Virus record (IMG/VR): IMGVR_UViG_3300024344_000004
Span: 1-64,000 of that record
Reading direction: 5' to 3' (one strand)
Source: a virus
DNA: 64,000 bases
In this document: positions 8,579-17,887 of the stretch, one piece after another
How positions within the stretch are numbered: the first letter of the stretch is position 1
How the letters are laid out: each line of letters starts with the position of its first letter
Made by a program: the position numbers and the translations under genes
Notes under the pieces: generated by a model
What the model was told of the DNA's origin: nothing
Seen by the model: the letters and a program-made list of their open reading frames with translations, nothing else
Database searches by the model: none

Positions 8579-9046
8579 TTATTCTCCCGTACCTCTTGGC
8601 CTTGGATACATATCTTTAGTAGAGTCGACACCAGTAACGTTTTTATCCCAATTAACTTTTCCAAGATATGGGTCTGCGTTATAAGTTGTAGTTTTAATAC
8701 TCAAAGCTTGTTTCATTACTAACTGTTGCTCTGCTAATTCTTTAAAGTGTATAAATTGGTCATCTTCATAATAGACTGCCAAATCTCCGACTTGTATTCT
8801 TTCTATACCCATACCATTTTGAGCAATAGATGCTAAATAACAAGTGTAGTAAGCTACTGCATTATCATAAGCAGCGGCAGCTGTGGCTACATCATATGCT
8901 GTACCAATTTGTTCTTCAAACCATTCTGTTGAAATACTAATTAAAATATCTAGTGTATCATTATCTAATTCTTCTTGTTCTATTCCAGCTAAGAGTCTAA
9001 TTCTATCTCTCAGTCCGGCGAGTGTTGTTATACTTGTTATTGCCAT
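8579..9046 (-). CDS. Head-tail connector/adaptor
   Basis: A 155-residue mostly helical protein (LRDRIRLLAGIEQEELDND, then helices rich in Ala/Tyr). This is typical of the gp6/gp15-type adaptors that dock under the portal. It precedes the head-closure gene, the canonical order. The C-terminus is an extended, Pro/Arg-rich tail (YPRPRGTGE). The assignment rests on pattern and synteny. Confidence 0.6.
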   Translation of the reverse strand: MAITSITTLAGLRDRIRLLAGIEQEELDNDTLDILISISTEWFEEQIGTAYDVATAAAAYDNAVAYYTCYLASIAQNGMGIERIQVGDLAVYYEDDQFIHFKELAEQQLVMKQALSIKTTTYNADPYLGKVNWDKNVTGVDSTKDMYPRPRGTGE

Positions 9047-9047
9047 T

Positions 9048-9254
9048 TTACATCATCCCCATTGCACCTGCACCACCAGCGGCAGTAACAGCTATACCTA
9101 CCCACCATCTCATTTGGCGGCGTAAATCATTCTCCCACATTTCGTGATGGGCTAAGTGATTCGTAAAGAGTGTTTCGAATTTATCCATTTTAGTAAAAAC
9201 GGTCTTGACGCGTTCGTCTATGCGAATCAATAGTTCTTTATCTGTTGCATCCAT
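9048..9254 (-). CDS. Small coiled-coil membrane protein (XhlA-like architecture)
   Basis: A 68-residue protein with a charged helical N-terminus (LLIRIDERVKTVFTKMDKFE) and a single C-terminal hydrophobic segment (WWVGIAVTAAGGAGAMGMM). This layout is shared with XhlA/hemolysin-type phage membrane proteins associated with lysis, but also with other small anchored proteins. Its location among neck genes is odd for a lysis gene. Role unknown. Confidence 0.6.
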   Translation of the reverse strand: MDATDKELLIRIDERVKTVFTKMDKFETLFTNHLAHHEMWENDLRRQMRWWVGIAVTAAGGAGAMGMM

Positions 9255-9270
9255 ATTTAAACCTTTCTCC

Positions 9271-12200
9271 CTAAGAGTTAATCAACTCCGTATTTGCATC
9301 TAAATCTCTTGTAAGTCTTACATCCCTATCGTCTGCGGTATCAGCATCTAACTGTTGAGCGTGGTCAATTGTAGGGAAATATTGATGTATGTCTCCAGTA
9401 CAATTTATAACCTGACCTGTAACCTTTAATTCTTCGTTTGTAACATCTAAGTTTTCTATTTTACCTACGACTGAATAGTTATTACCTGAAAAGAAACCAG
9501 ACTTTGCTGCTACTCCAGTAATTGTAGCTCCGGGACCTGCTGTAAATGTTCTTCCAGTATAGTCTCCTGTCAGCCCATTTGTATGAGAAAATATTAAACT
9601 ACCTGCGTCTATATTGAATGTAGTATTTGCATAGTGTATTGAACGTGGAGTTGTTAATGTTTGATTTTTTAAATCGAACCCTTCACCACTACTTATCGCA
9701 AAATATCCTGTACAAGTTATATCTCCAGTAGTTAATAAATCATTGTGTTGTGTAATTAAATATTGGTAAGTACCACCGGGCATATCTGTAGAGCTAGGCC
9801 AATAAGTAATATATAAACCTGATAAATTTGCTCCCGCAGTGTGTGAACCGGTACCGTAGAATGTTATATCTGCATTATTTATATCGGTCAGAGTTCCTCC
9901 ACCGTGTGTCAATAAATTATTAATTCGTGGTCTTCTTTCAGAACTACCTACACTGTTTATAGTTGTAGTTTTACCAGATGCAGCAACCTTAACGTTGTAA
10001 TAGTCTGTAGATGTATCAGATATAGCCCATTCGCCATCACCAGTAAAATCAAGAGTAGAAGTACCCATAGTAAATGTTCCTGCTCCTACCCAAGTTACAC
10101 TATTTACAAGAGTTCCATTATTACTTCCAACTTCATCATCAACATCTGTGCCTGTTCCTTCATCAAACTCGTAAGCTATTGCACAGTCTGTATTAGACGC
10201 TAAATTAGCATAGGTAGCAAACATATTAGCTCTCAGTTCGGATTGTGTTCTTTCATCAGTCCATATTCTTAACATAGCAAGCTCCCCCTCAAAAATTGAT
10301 TGACCTGTTCTTATGTTTGTAGAACCATCTTGTCTATTAACTCCAAAGTCAGGGAAAGCACCTGAAGTAGCTAAGGATACTCCGCTACCTAATTCAGTTT
10401 GTCCTTCCAGTTTACCATTTATGTAAAGTTTAACATCACCGCCTGCTCCTGTGCAGACTATAGCAACGTGACTCCATTTTCCAGTAGGGCACGTTACAGT
10501 TATACTTTTATTATTTTCGTGTGAGTAAAATGTTAAATTGTTTGAAGTAGTTTGATAAAGTTGCCACCTATTAGCTACACTTGCTTTGTAACCATTTATG
10601 ACACCTCTACTATTAGCGTTAGTATTAGCGTCTGCATACATCCAAAATTCAATTGTAGCATCTCCAGTTAGATTAACTAAATCATAAGGTACATCTAAAG
10701 CGTTTCCTGCTCCAGAAGGACTATCGCCGCCATCAGGGAATGACAAAGCACTCTTACCAATAAGACCACCACTCATAGTTAAATCTCCTGTTGCTGTAAC
10801 TGTTGATGAATTACCATCAAGTGTTCCACCAGTAGCAACTTGAATATTATTAAATGTAGTATCGTGAAGCACATCTAAATCTCCTGAACCAATCAAACAA
10901 GTCCCAAAGACATTTTGACCTGCCCAAGTATCAAATGCCCCACCATTAAAGAAAGCCGTATTCCATCCTCCGCCAGTAGCTCCCCAATAAATATTTCCTG
11001 AACCTGTTAATATTAAATCACTTGCACCAGAAATATTCCTTGTTGTTCCTGTGGTATCTATATTATTTAGAACTGCTAATGATTTGTTACCTCCATCTGT
11101 TAAACTACCTATAATATCTAATTTACCACTTGTTTCAATCCTCTGTCCATTCAAATCCAATTCTGCTCCACTACTTACTGTTACGGCATCAAACTCTGCA
11201 TCTCCTCCTAGCTTTATGTTAGTAGTTCCCATAGTTAAAGTGCCATCCCAATTGGTATCTGTAAGATTTAAATATGCTGTAGCACCGCCAGTGTCTCCTG
11301 ATGCTCCACTAATACTACCGTTGTAATCTATTAATGCAGGAAGAGTAGGCCCACCATTACCAGTAATATGTGTTTGACCGTTTGTTCCTAAATTTAAAGC
11401 GTCATTTATTTCAAACTCACCAGCTCTTACTCCTGCTTTACCAATGTAAATATGACCGTCATTGTTAAGATACCAAGTTTGACCTGCTTTAGTTTGTAAT
11501 TTATTTTCTACAGTGTATTTCTCATAAGAATCTACATAACCGGAACCATCTTGTGTAAGATTATAAAAATGAGTCCCTGTTGATGCCGTGCCTCCTCGTA
11601 GGATAGTATTGACACCACCCATTTTAACTGTTCCATCGTTGTGAACAAATGAAGTCGTTGGGTCTGTGCCATTGTTATCAAAGGTACCAGTAATAGTAGT
11701 AGTTCCGCTTGTTGCTACAAATGTTCCTCCACTTTCTGTTGTAAGTGAATTGAATGAATAAGCTCCTGTCTGGTTTGTTACACCTAATGTCCCCCCATCT
11801 TCAATAGTTACACCCCCTGTTACAGTCAATTCGGAATTATTATAGTCATACCCGTGTAGTGTTCCTTCTTCGATTGTTAGGTCTCCAGCTATTGTGGTAT
11901 TACCATTGTATTGTATTACACCACTTCCATCTTCATTGACTATTAAATTATTAAGTCCAACACCGCTTGAAGGAATTAAATCTAAAAGTTTGTCTCCAGT
12001 TACAGAAGTATCTATTTTGACAGTTCCACTATTGTGGGTAAAAAGTCCTGCTATTTGTATTATATAATTAGAACTATTCTTGTTAGTAATAGTAGTAGTT
12101 CCTTGTGTTGCTTCATAAGTTCCATCTCCTCCAATTGTAAGACTTCCAAAAGTTGCTGTTTTAGTACTACTTGCACTAAATTTTAAATTACTTACTTCTG

Positions 12201-14037
12201 AATCACTACCTACATCTACTTTTCCTACTACTTCTAAATTGTGATTAGAACCTGCATTTAATATTCCACGAGATACGGTTAAATCATTATCTACTTTAAC
12301 GTCTGTTCCATTATCTATAGATAGTGTTCTTGAATCTCCATTCATTTGTATAATTAAATTATGAAACGCATTGTTAGCGTGGCTTTCACTTCTCATAGAC
12401 ATTCTTGTATCAAAACCATTAAAATTAAATCTAACCGTTCCATTAGCATTATCAAAAGTATCTCCACCGTATTCTACTCTCCAAGCTTTGTTTGCACTAT
12501 TATTGTACCCATTTATGGTCATAACACCAGTTGTCATAGTAGCTTTAGCATTAGCACTTTGAGCCATATAAAGGCTTCCAACGGTATGAGTTCCTGTGCC
12601 GCCTACAAACGTTCCACCTATTTCTATATTCAAAGCATAATCTGCTTGTTGTCTTGTCGTGCCTAAACTAACTGCTGAAGCATTACAAGTTAATGTTGCT
12701 TGGTCTGCTGCACCACTGTCTGGTCCTATCGTTGTAGTTCCTGTTACTGTAAGTGCGTGGTTTGTAGCATTCGTCGTATTTGTATTCAATATTCCTGACG
12801 TTATTGTAAGGTCTGCTCCTACTTTAATATGAAATCCAACACTAGTTAAACCTTGTAAAGTAGAACTAGTTTTTTCAAGAGTTAAGTTGTTAAATTGTGT
12901 AAAATTATCTGCTTGTTGACCTGTGCTGTATAAATTCTGGTCATTTGAACTTGTAAATTTAACTGTTCCACTTCCATTAGAATATGTATTGTAACCATTT
13001 TGTGTGTCTAATCTAAAAGCCGTACCTGCTCCTGAACCATTAACTGCTCCTGTTATTGAAGTAACACCTGATGAAAGTGTAACATCTGCTCCTACTAAAA
13101 AATTAATACCTTGATATGAATGAGTTCCTGTTCCACCGTCGTAAATGGATTTAGGTGTATAATTGCTACCACCACTATTCCAAGTTCCTTGTGTTTCTAA
13201 TTTACCACTAACATTTACAACTGAAGCATAAGAAGTAAATTCTGCTTTTACATCCGTACCAGCACTTGCTGAAGGATGAAGTAATAAATCTCCACCTACA
13301 TCTAAATCACATTCTTCTACAGAAGAGTATTTAGTTAAAAATCTACCTCCCCTTATAGTTAAATTATTTGCGACAGTTAATTTTCTTCTTGGGCCTGTAG
13401 CACCATTACCCCATAATTGTAATTTATTAGCACTAGCAGTCGAGTCCAAATATACGTTATAAAGTGTAATATCGGCTCCGTATAATAAAATAATAGAATT
13501 GCTATAATTATCAACATCGAATATAACAGTTCCATTACTATGTGCTAATGTTCCTGCTGAAGTCTTTTGTAAAATACCTGCTGAAGAAGATGTCTCTGCA
13601 CCATTTAAAGTCATGGTTCCTTGTGTTAAATTACAAGTTCCGCCATTTACTTTGATACAACCAATAGTATGAAGACCATCTCCACCATTGAAAGTTCCAT
13701 TTGTTACTTGAAGTGTATAAACAGCACTTGTAACTCCATCTCCTATTTTTACAGTAGAGCCATTTGCATTAAATACTCCAGAAGATTGAAGATACATTTG
13801 CTCATCAACTGTTAAAGCATAATCATTACTTGAGTCTGTATCTAAAGTTCCACCACCGTTAAAGGTGATTTTATCACAGCGTGCTGCTGCATTTAATGTT
13901 ACAGTACCTGAATTACCATCAAAATAAACATCATCCCCATCAACGGGAACTGATTCACCAGTAGTCCCTCCTGAGGTAGCTGACCATGTAGAAGTGTCGT
14001 TCCAGTTGCCTGTGCCTACTGCATATCTATCTGCCAT
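9271..14037 (-). CDS. Giant repetitive surface protein with LamG-like domain
   Basis: A 1588-residue protein, very rich in Gly, Thr, Asn and Asp and almost free of Cys. It starts with a segment describing a beta-helix entry (GNWNDTSTWSATSGGT) and continues with many degenerate repeats of the form 'NNGT..V.GDLTI..G.L', typical of right-handed beta-helix adhesins. Around residues 1120-1310 lies a LamG/concanavalin-type domain (DATIEFWMYAD, GKWSHVAIVCTG, KLYINGKLEG, AMLRIWTDERTQSELR). It is probably an exposed fibre that binds host glycans. It lies between MCP and neck genes, so it may decorate the head or neck rather than the tail tip. No signal peptide. Confidence 0.85.
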   Translation of the reverse strand: MADRYAVGTGNWNDTSTWSATSGGTTGESVPVDGDDVYFDGNSGTVTLNAAARCDKITFNGGGTLDTDSSNDYALTVDEQMYLQSSGVFNANGSTVKIGDGVTSAVYTLQVTNGTFNGGDGLHTIGCIKVNGGTCNLTQGTMTLNGAETSSSAGILQKTSAGTLAHSNGTVIFDVDNYSNSIILLYGADITLYNVYLDSTASANKLQLWGNGATGPRRKLTVANNLTIRGGRFLTKYSSVEECDLDVGGDLLLHPSASAGTDVKAEFTSYASVVNVSGKLETQGTWNSGGSNYTPKSIYDGGTGTHSYQGINFLVGADVTLSSGVTSITGAVNGSGAGTAFRLDTQNGYNTYSNGSGTVKFTSSNDQNLYSTGQQADNFTQFNNLTLEKTSSTLQGLTSVGFHIKVGADLTITSGILNTNTTNATNHALTVTGTTTIGPDSGAADQATLTCNASAVSLGTTRQQADYALNIEIGGTFVGGTGTHTVGSLYMAQSANAKATMTTGVMTINGYNNSANKAWRVEYGGDTFDNANGTVRFNFNGFDTRMSMRSESHANNAFHNLIIQMNGDSRTLSIDNGTDVKVDNDLTVSRGILNAGSNHNLEVVGKVDVGSDSEVSNLKFSASSTKTATFGSLTIGGDGTYEATQGTTTITNKNSSNYIIQIAGLFTHNSGTVKIDTSVTGDKLLDLIPSSGVGLNNLIVNEDGSGVIQYNGNTTIAGDLTIEEGTLHGYDYNNSELTVTGGVTIEDGGTLGVTNQTGAYSFNSLTTESGGTFVATSGTTTITGTFDNNGTDPTTSFVHNDGTVKMGGVNTILRGGTASTGTHFYNLTQDGSGYVDSYEKYTVENKLQTKAGQTWYLNNDGHIYIGKAGVRAGEFEINDALNLGTNGQTHITGNGGPTLPALIDYNGSISGASGDTGGATAYLNLTDTNWDGTLTMGTTNIKLGGDAEFDAVTVSSGAELDLNGQRIETSGKLDIIGSLTDGGNKSLAVLNNIDTTGTTRNISGASDLILTGSGNIYWGATGGGWNTAFFNGGAFDTWAGQNVFGTCLIGSGDLDVLHDTTFNNIQVATGGTLDGNSSTVTATGDLTMSGGLIGKSALSFPDGGDSPSGAGNALDVPYDLVNLTGDATIEFWMYADANTNANSRGVINGYKASVANRWQLYQTTSNNLTFYSHENNKSITVTCPTGKWSHVAIVCTGAGGDVKLYINGKLEGQTELGSGVSLATSGAFPDFGVNRQDGSTNIRTGQSIFEGELAMLRIWTDERTQSELRANMFATYANLASNTDCAIAYEFDEGTGTDVDDEVGSNNGTLVNSVTWVGAGTFTMGTSTLDFTGDGEWAISDTSTDYYNVKVAASGKTTTINSVGSSERRPRINNLLTHGGGTLTDINNADITFYGTGSHTAGANLSGLYITYWPSSTDMPGGTYQYLITQHNDLLTTGDITCTGYFAISSGEGFDLKNQTLTTPRSIHYANTTFNIDAGSLIFSHTNGLTGDYTGRTFTAGPGATITGVAAKSGFFSGNNYSVVGKIENLDVTNEELKVTGQVINCTGDIHQYFPTIDHAQQLDADTADDRDVRLTRDLDANTELINS

Positions 14038-14042
14038 CTAAC

Positions 14043-14411
14043 CTAAGCCTGTCTTAGCATTGCCCAATCATGGGATAAAGAAGCATGTGTAGCGTCAGGA
14101 TTGATTGTAACTCCACACCAGTATAATCCAGTTGTAGAGATTGCTTTAAGTGAACTTGTTGAGCCACTTACTACAATATTATCTCCTATCTGCGTCCATT
14201 CTCCAGCATCTGCTAGAGTTCCGGATGTGGTAGCTAATCTACCCCAAACTTGAATTACATCTGTATTACCACCTGTAGTATCATTATTTATAAATTGAAA
14301 TGATAAACGGTCTTCGTTTTTAACGTTCACTGGACCTATGAGTTCTACTTGAGAAGTAGAGCTTCCTGTATAAGTGCCTGTGGTTAGTATTGCTGATTTA
14401 AAATTTGCCAT
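14043..14411 (-). CDS. Small beta-sandwich virion protein
   Basis: A 122-residue protein with alternating strands (ATLTTGTYTGSSTSQVELIG-like start, FQFINNDTTGG, VIQVWGRLATTSG). It lies between the two giant fibre genes. It could be a decoration or fibre-adaptor protein; nothing in the sequence decides. A promoter and a leader of about 50 nt precede it. Confidence 0.65.
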   Translation of the reverse strand: MANFKSAILTTGTYTGSSTSQVELIGPVNVKNEDRLSFQFINNDTTGGNTDVIQVWGRLATTSGTLADAGEWTQIGDNIVVSGSTSSLKAISTTGLYWCGVTINPDATHASLSHDWAMLRQA

Positions 14412-14477
14412 ATTGTATACCTCACTTCGCTGGCTCGCGCCATACGTTGTATATATTATAAAAATAAACAGTAATAG

Positions 14478-14486
14478 TATTTAAAG
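14478..14486 (-). promoter_or_regulatory. TATA-like box upstream of the 122-aa gene
   Basis: CTTTAAATA on the minus strand in an AT-rich 85-nt gap between the collagen-like gene and the 122-aa gene. The predicted start is near 14458. The leader holds GTGAGG about 9 nt before ATG 14411, and a short out-of-frame ATG (14443) that runs over the gene's start. Confidence 0.45.
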
Positions 14487-14496
14487 GTTTCTATGA

Positions 14497-17400
14497 TTAT
14501 GGTGACCATGAAGGCCAAGCACGTAAAGCACCGCCTACTGTAGCAGTTAAATATCCATTAGGTACACCTACGGTTGCCATGTCATACATTTCTACAGGTG
14601 CTCCAGATGGGAAATATGTTATAGGACCTCCACCAACGTCTGTTAGTGCTGAACCACCTGCACCTGCGTGTGAAATAGTAGTACCTCCACCACCACCGCC
14701 ACCGGTTGCTCCTGTAGTTCCTTGATTACCTTGATTTCCAGTAGTTCCTGTACTTCCCTGAGTTCCTGTATTACCTGTAGTTCCTTGATTACCAGTACCT
14801 GTAGTTCCTTGTCTGCCTTGAACACCCTGACGTCCTTGTGTACCTTGACGACCTTGTGTGCCTTGTTCTCCAGTAGTTCCTTGGTTACCGGTATTACCTG
14901 TATTACCTGTATTACCAGTATCTCCCTTTTCTCCTTGAATACCTTGACGTCCTTGTACACCCTGACGACCTTGTTCACCTTGACGACCTTGTGTGCCTTG
15001 TTCTCCGTCAGTACCTTGTTCACCGGTAGTTCCTTGAGTACCACCACCACCACCGCCACCAGAATTACCTTGTCTTCCTTGTATTCCTTGTTCCCCATCA
15101 GTACCTTGATTTCCAGTACCAGTAGTTCCTTGATTACCGATTGTACCTTGGTTACCTGTATTACCTGTAGTTCCTGTATTTCCTGTATCTCCCTTTTCTC
15201 CTTGCCTACCTTGTACACCCTGACGACCTTGTTCGCCTTGACGACCTTGTGTACCTTGTTCTCCAATAGTTCCTTGTCTACCCTGAGAACCTTGAGTACC
15301 ACCACCACCGCCACCACCAGCAGTACCTTGTGTACCTTGGTTACCAGCTTGTACAAATGTTATAACACAATCATCACCATTACTAAAATAACTACTATTA
15401 GCTACATATTGAACTTGAACTTCTTCATAAGCAGTGGAACCACCACCACCTGCTACATTTGCACCCGTAATATTAAATGTAACCCATGTAGTAGAATCAT
15501 CTGTTTTAAATATTCTTAAATGACCTCTCACTGCACCTGTTCCATCATCTAATGAATCGTTCCAAGCACTAACATCTACAGAGTTAATATCTAAATCTGA
15601 AATACCTACTTTACTTATTAAACCATAATTAGGAACACCACCACCACCGGGTACCGCAAGGTTAAATCCAAAGTTAGTTGCACCGGGTGAACCAGCACTA
15701 ATATCAAAACTACTATAATTAAATTCTATACTATTACCACCAAACAATCCATCAGTACCTTGTGAACCTGTGTTACCTTGTCTACCTTGAACACCCTGAC
15801 GTCCTTGTGTACCTTGTCGACCTTGTGTGCCTTGTTCTCCAGTAGTTCCTTGGTTTCCAGTACCACCATCAGAACCATCAGTACCTTGATTACCTGTAGT
15901 ACCAACATTTCCTTGTCTACCTTGAACACCTTGACGACCTTGTTCTCCTTGTCTTCCTTGTGCACCTTGTTCACCATCAGTACCTTGGTTTCCAGTACCA
16001 CCATCAGAACCATCAGTACCTTGATTACCTGTAGTACCAACATTTCCTTGTCTACCTTGAATACCCTGACGTCCTTGTGTACCTTGTTCACCATCAGTAC
16101 CTTGTTCTCCATCAGTACCTTGATTACCTGTATTACCTGTGTTACCAGTATCTCCTTTTTCTCCTTGAATACCTTGACGTCCTTGTTCACCTTGACGTCC
16201 TTGTATACCTTGTTCACCATCAGTACCTTGTTCTCCATCCGTACCTTGATTACCAATTGTACCAGTAGTTCCTTGATTACCAGTTGTACCAGTAGTTCCT
16301 TGAGTACCAGTTGTACCTTGGTTACCTACACCTCCAGTATCACCAGTATCTCCCTTTTCTCCTTGAATACCTTGACGTCCTTGTTCACCTTGACGTCCTT
16401 GTTCTCCTTGTATACCTTGTTCTCCGTCAGTACCTTGTTCACCGGTAGTTCCTTGACTACCACCACCACCACCGCCACCAGCATTACCTTGTCTTCCTTG
16501 TATTCCTTGTTCCCCATCAGTACCTTGATTTCCAGTACCAGTAGTTCCTTGATTACCGATTGTCCCATCAGTACCTTGTTCACCTATAGTTCCTTGATTA
16601 CCAATTGTACCAACATCTCCTTGACGTCCCTGTACACCTTGACGACCTTGTTCTCCTTGTCTTCCTTGTTCACCATCAGTACCTTGTTCTCCATCAGTAC
16701 CTTGATTACCAATTGTACCAACATCTCCTTGACGTCCCTGTATACCCTGACGTCCTTGTTCACCTTGTCTTCCTTGTATACCTTGTTCTCCGTCAGTACC
16801 TTGTTCACCATCAGTACCTTGTTCTCCATCCGTACCTTGATTACCAATTGTACCAGTAGTTCCTTGATTACCAGTTGTACCAGTAGTTCCTTGATTACCA
16901 GCTTGTACAAATGTTATAACGCAATCATCACCATTACTAAAGGTACCATTATTATCAACAAACTGTACTTGTACTTCTTCGTATGCTGTGACTCCTGTAC
17001 CTCCAGCTACATTTGAACCTGTAATATTAAATGTAATAAATACTGTAGAATCATCTGTTTTAAATATTCTTAAATGTCCGCGGGGAGAGCCTGAACCATC
17101 ATCTAATGAATCATTCCAATCTGAAACATCCGTACCATTAATATCAAAATCAGATATACCAACTTTAGTTGTTGAACTGTAACTTGGTATTCCTCCTCCT
17201 CCGGGTACTGGTATATTAAAACCAAAATTAGTTTGACCCGGAGAACCAGCACTAATGTCAAAACTACTATAATTAAATTCTATACTGTTTCCACCAAATA
17301 ATCCTGTAGTTCCCTGTATACCCTGACGTCCTTGTTCACCTTGTCTTCCTTGTATACCCTGACGTCCTTGTTCACCTTGTCTTCCTTGTATACCTTGTTC

Positions 17401-17811
17401 TCCGTCAGTACCTTGTTCACCTATAGTTCCTTGATTACCAATTGTACCAACATCTCCTTGACGTCCCTGTACACCTTGACGACCTTGTTCTCCTTGTCTT
17501 CCTTGTTCACCATCAGTACCTTGTTCTCCATCAGTACCTTGATTACCAATTGTACCAACATCTCCTTGACGTCCCTGTATACCCTGACGTCCTTGTTCAC
17601 CTTGTCTTCCTTGTATACCTTGTTCTCCGTCAGTACCTTGTTCACCTGTAGTTCCTTGATTACCAGTAGAACCTTGTGCACCGGTTCCTCCAGTACCTTG
17701 TCTACCTTGTGTACCTTGTGTTCCCTGAGTAATAGATTCTATTTCTTGAATCCTCTTTTTTCCCACTGCATTGTGGGGTAAACTGTTTAGTACTCTACGG
17801 TAAGACGGCAT
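14497..17811 (-). CDS. Collagen-like fibre protein with two beta domains
   Basis: An 1104-residue protein. After a short basic N-terminus it is mostly uninterrupted Gly-X-Y triplets such as NQGTTGEQGTDGEQGIQGRQG, so a collagen-like triple helix is expected. Unlike animal collagen there is virtually no proline; Gln, Thr, Glu and Arg fill X/Y. Two near-identical beta domains of about 130 residues interrupt it (residues about 180-310 and 700-830), each beginning LFGGNSIEFNYSSFDISAG. Poly-Gly hinges and a C-terminal knob (about 1040-1104) follow. It lies downstream of MCP after a hairpin, so it should be made in lower amounts. It is likely a head or neck fibre. Confidence 0.9.
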   Translation of the reverse strand: MPSYRRVLNSLPHNAVGKKRIQEIESITQGTQGTQGRQGTGGTGAQGSTGNQGTTGEQGTDGEQGIQGRQGEQGRQGIQGRQGDVGTIGNQGTDGEQGTDGEQGRQGEQGRQGVQGRQGDVGTIGNQGTIGEQGTDGEQGIQGRQGEQGRQGIQGRQGEQGRQGIQGTTGLFGGNSIEFNYSSFDISAGSPGQTNFGFNIPVPGGGGIPSYSSTTKVGISDFDINGTDVSDWNDSLDDGSGSPRGHLRIFKTDDSTVFITFNITGSNVAGGTGVTAYEEVQVQFVDNNGTFSNGDDCVITFVQAGNQGTTGTTGNQGTTGTIGNQGTDGEQGTDGEQGTDGEQGIQGRQGEQGRQGIQGRQGDVGTIGNQGTDGEQGTDGEQGRQGEQGRQGVQGRQGDVGTIGNQGTIGEQGTDGTIGNQGTTGTGNQGTDGEQGIQGRQGNAGGGGGGGSQGTTGEQGTDGEQGIQGEQGRQGEQGRQGIQGEKGDTGDTGGVGNQGTTGTQGTTGTTGNQGTTGTIGNQGTDGEQGTDGEQGIQGRQGEQGRQGIQGEKGDTGNTGNTGNQGTDGEQGTDGEQGTQGRQGIQGRQGNVGTTGNQGTDGSDGGTGNQGTDGEQGAQGRQGEQGRQGVQGRQGNVGTTGNQGTDGSDGGTGNQGTTGEQGTQGRQGTQGRQGVQGRQGNTGSQGTDGLFGGNSIEFNYSSFDISAGSPGATNFGFNLAVPGGGGVPNYGLISKVGISDLDINSVDVSAWNDSLDDGTGAVRGHLRIFKTDDSTTWVTFNITGANVAGGGGSTAYEEVQVQYVANSSYFSNGDDCVITFVQAGNQGTQGTAGGGGGGGTQGSQGRQGTIGEQGTQGRQGEQGRQGVQGRQGEKGDTGNTGTTGNTGNQGTIGNQGTTGTGNQGTDGEQGIQGRQGNSGGGGGGGTQGTTGEQGTDGEQGTQGRQGEQGRQGVQGRQGIQGEKGDTGNTGNTGNTGNQGTTGEQGTQGRQGTQGRQGVQGRQGTTGTGNQGTTGNTGTQGSTGTTGNQGNQGTTGATGGGGGGGTTISHAGAGGSALTDVGGGPITYFPSGAPVEMYDMATVGVPNGYLTATVGGALRAWPSWSP
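14690..17720 (-). repeat. Collagen-coding tandem repeats with duplicated blocks
   Basis: The DNA consists of 9-nt and 18-nt units coding Gly-X-Y, with larger copied blocks. For example, 16605-16680 and 17442-17515 are almost identical. The two beta-domain coding segments (about 15340-15740 and 16900-17300) are also copies. The pattern implies recurrent unequal recombination and likely length variation between related genomes. Frames on both strands stay open because of the triplet periodicity. Confidence 0.85.
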
Positions 17812-17834
17812 AAAAAATAATCCTAAATCTTAGT

Positions 17835-17855
17835 GAGGGGATTAAGGTTCCCCTC
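17835..17855 (-). terminator. Hairpin after MCP gene
   Basis: On the minus strand GAGGGGA and TCCCCTC form a perfect 7-bp stem around a 7-nt loop. A T-rich tract (ATTATTTTTTA) follows, just before the collagen gene's ATG. It follows the major capsid gene and probably attenuates transcription into the fibre genes. Confidence 0.6.
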
Positions 17856-17887
17856 GGACCTTATCTATTAAAATTAAACAATTAACT

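Noticed and set aside
9271-14037. Diversity-generating retroelement target in the LamG protein
   Set aside because: No reverse transcriptase and no template repeat were seen in the window.
15778-17016. Long plus-strand ORF (412 codons, Ser/Thr/Leu/Cys-rich) and other long ORFs on both strands across the collagen gene
   Set aside because: They are frame shadows created by the 9-nt Gly-X-Y periodicity; their composition is monotonous, they have no ribosome sites and they oppose the real gene.
14690-17720. Regularly spaced repeats resembling a CRISPR array
   Set aside because: Repeats are contiguous 9/18-nt coding units without unique spacers of constant length; no cas genes are present.
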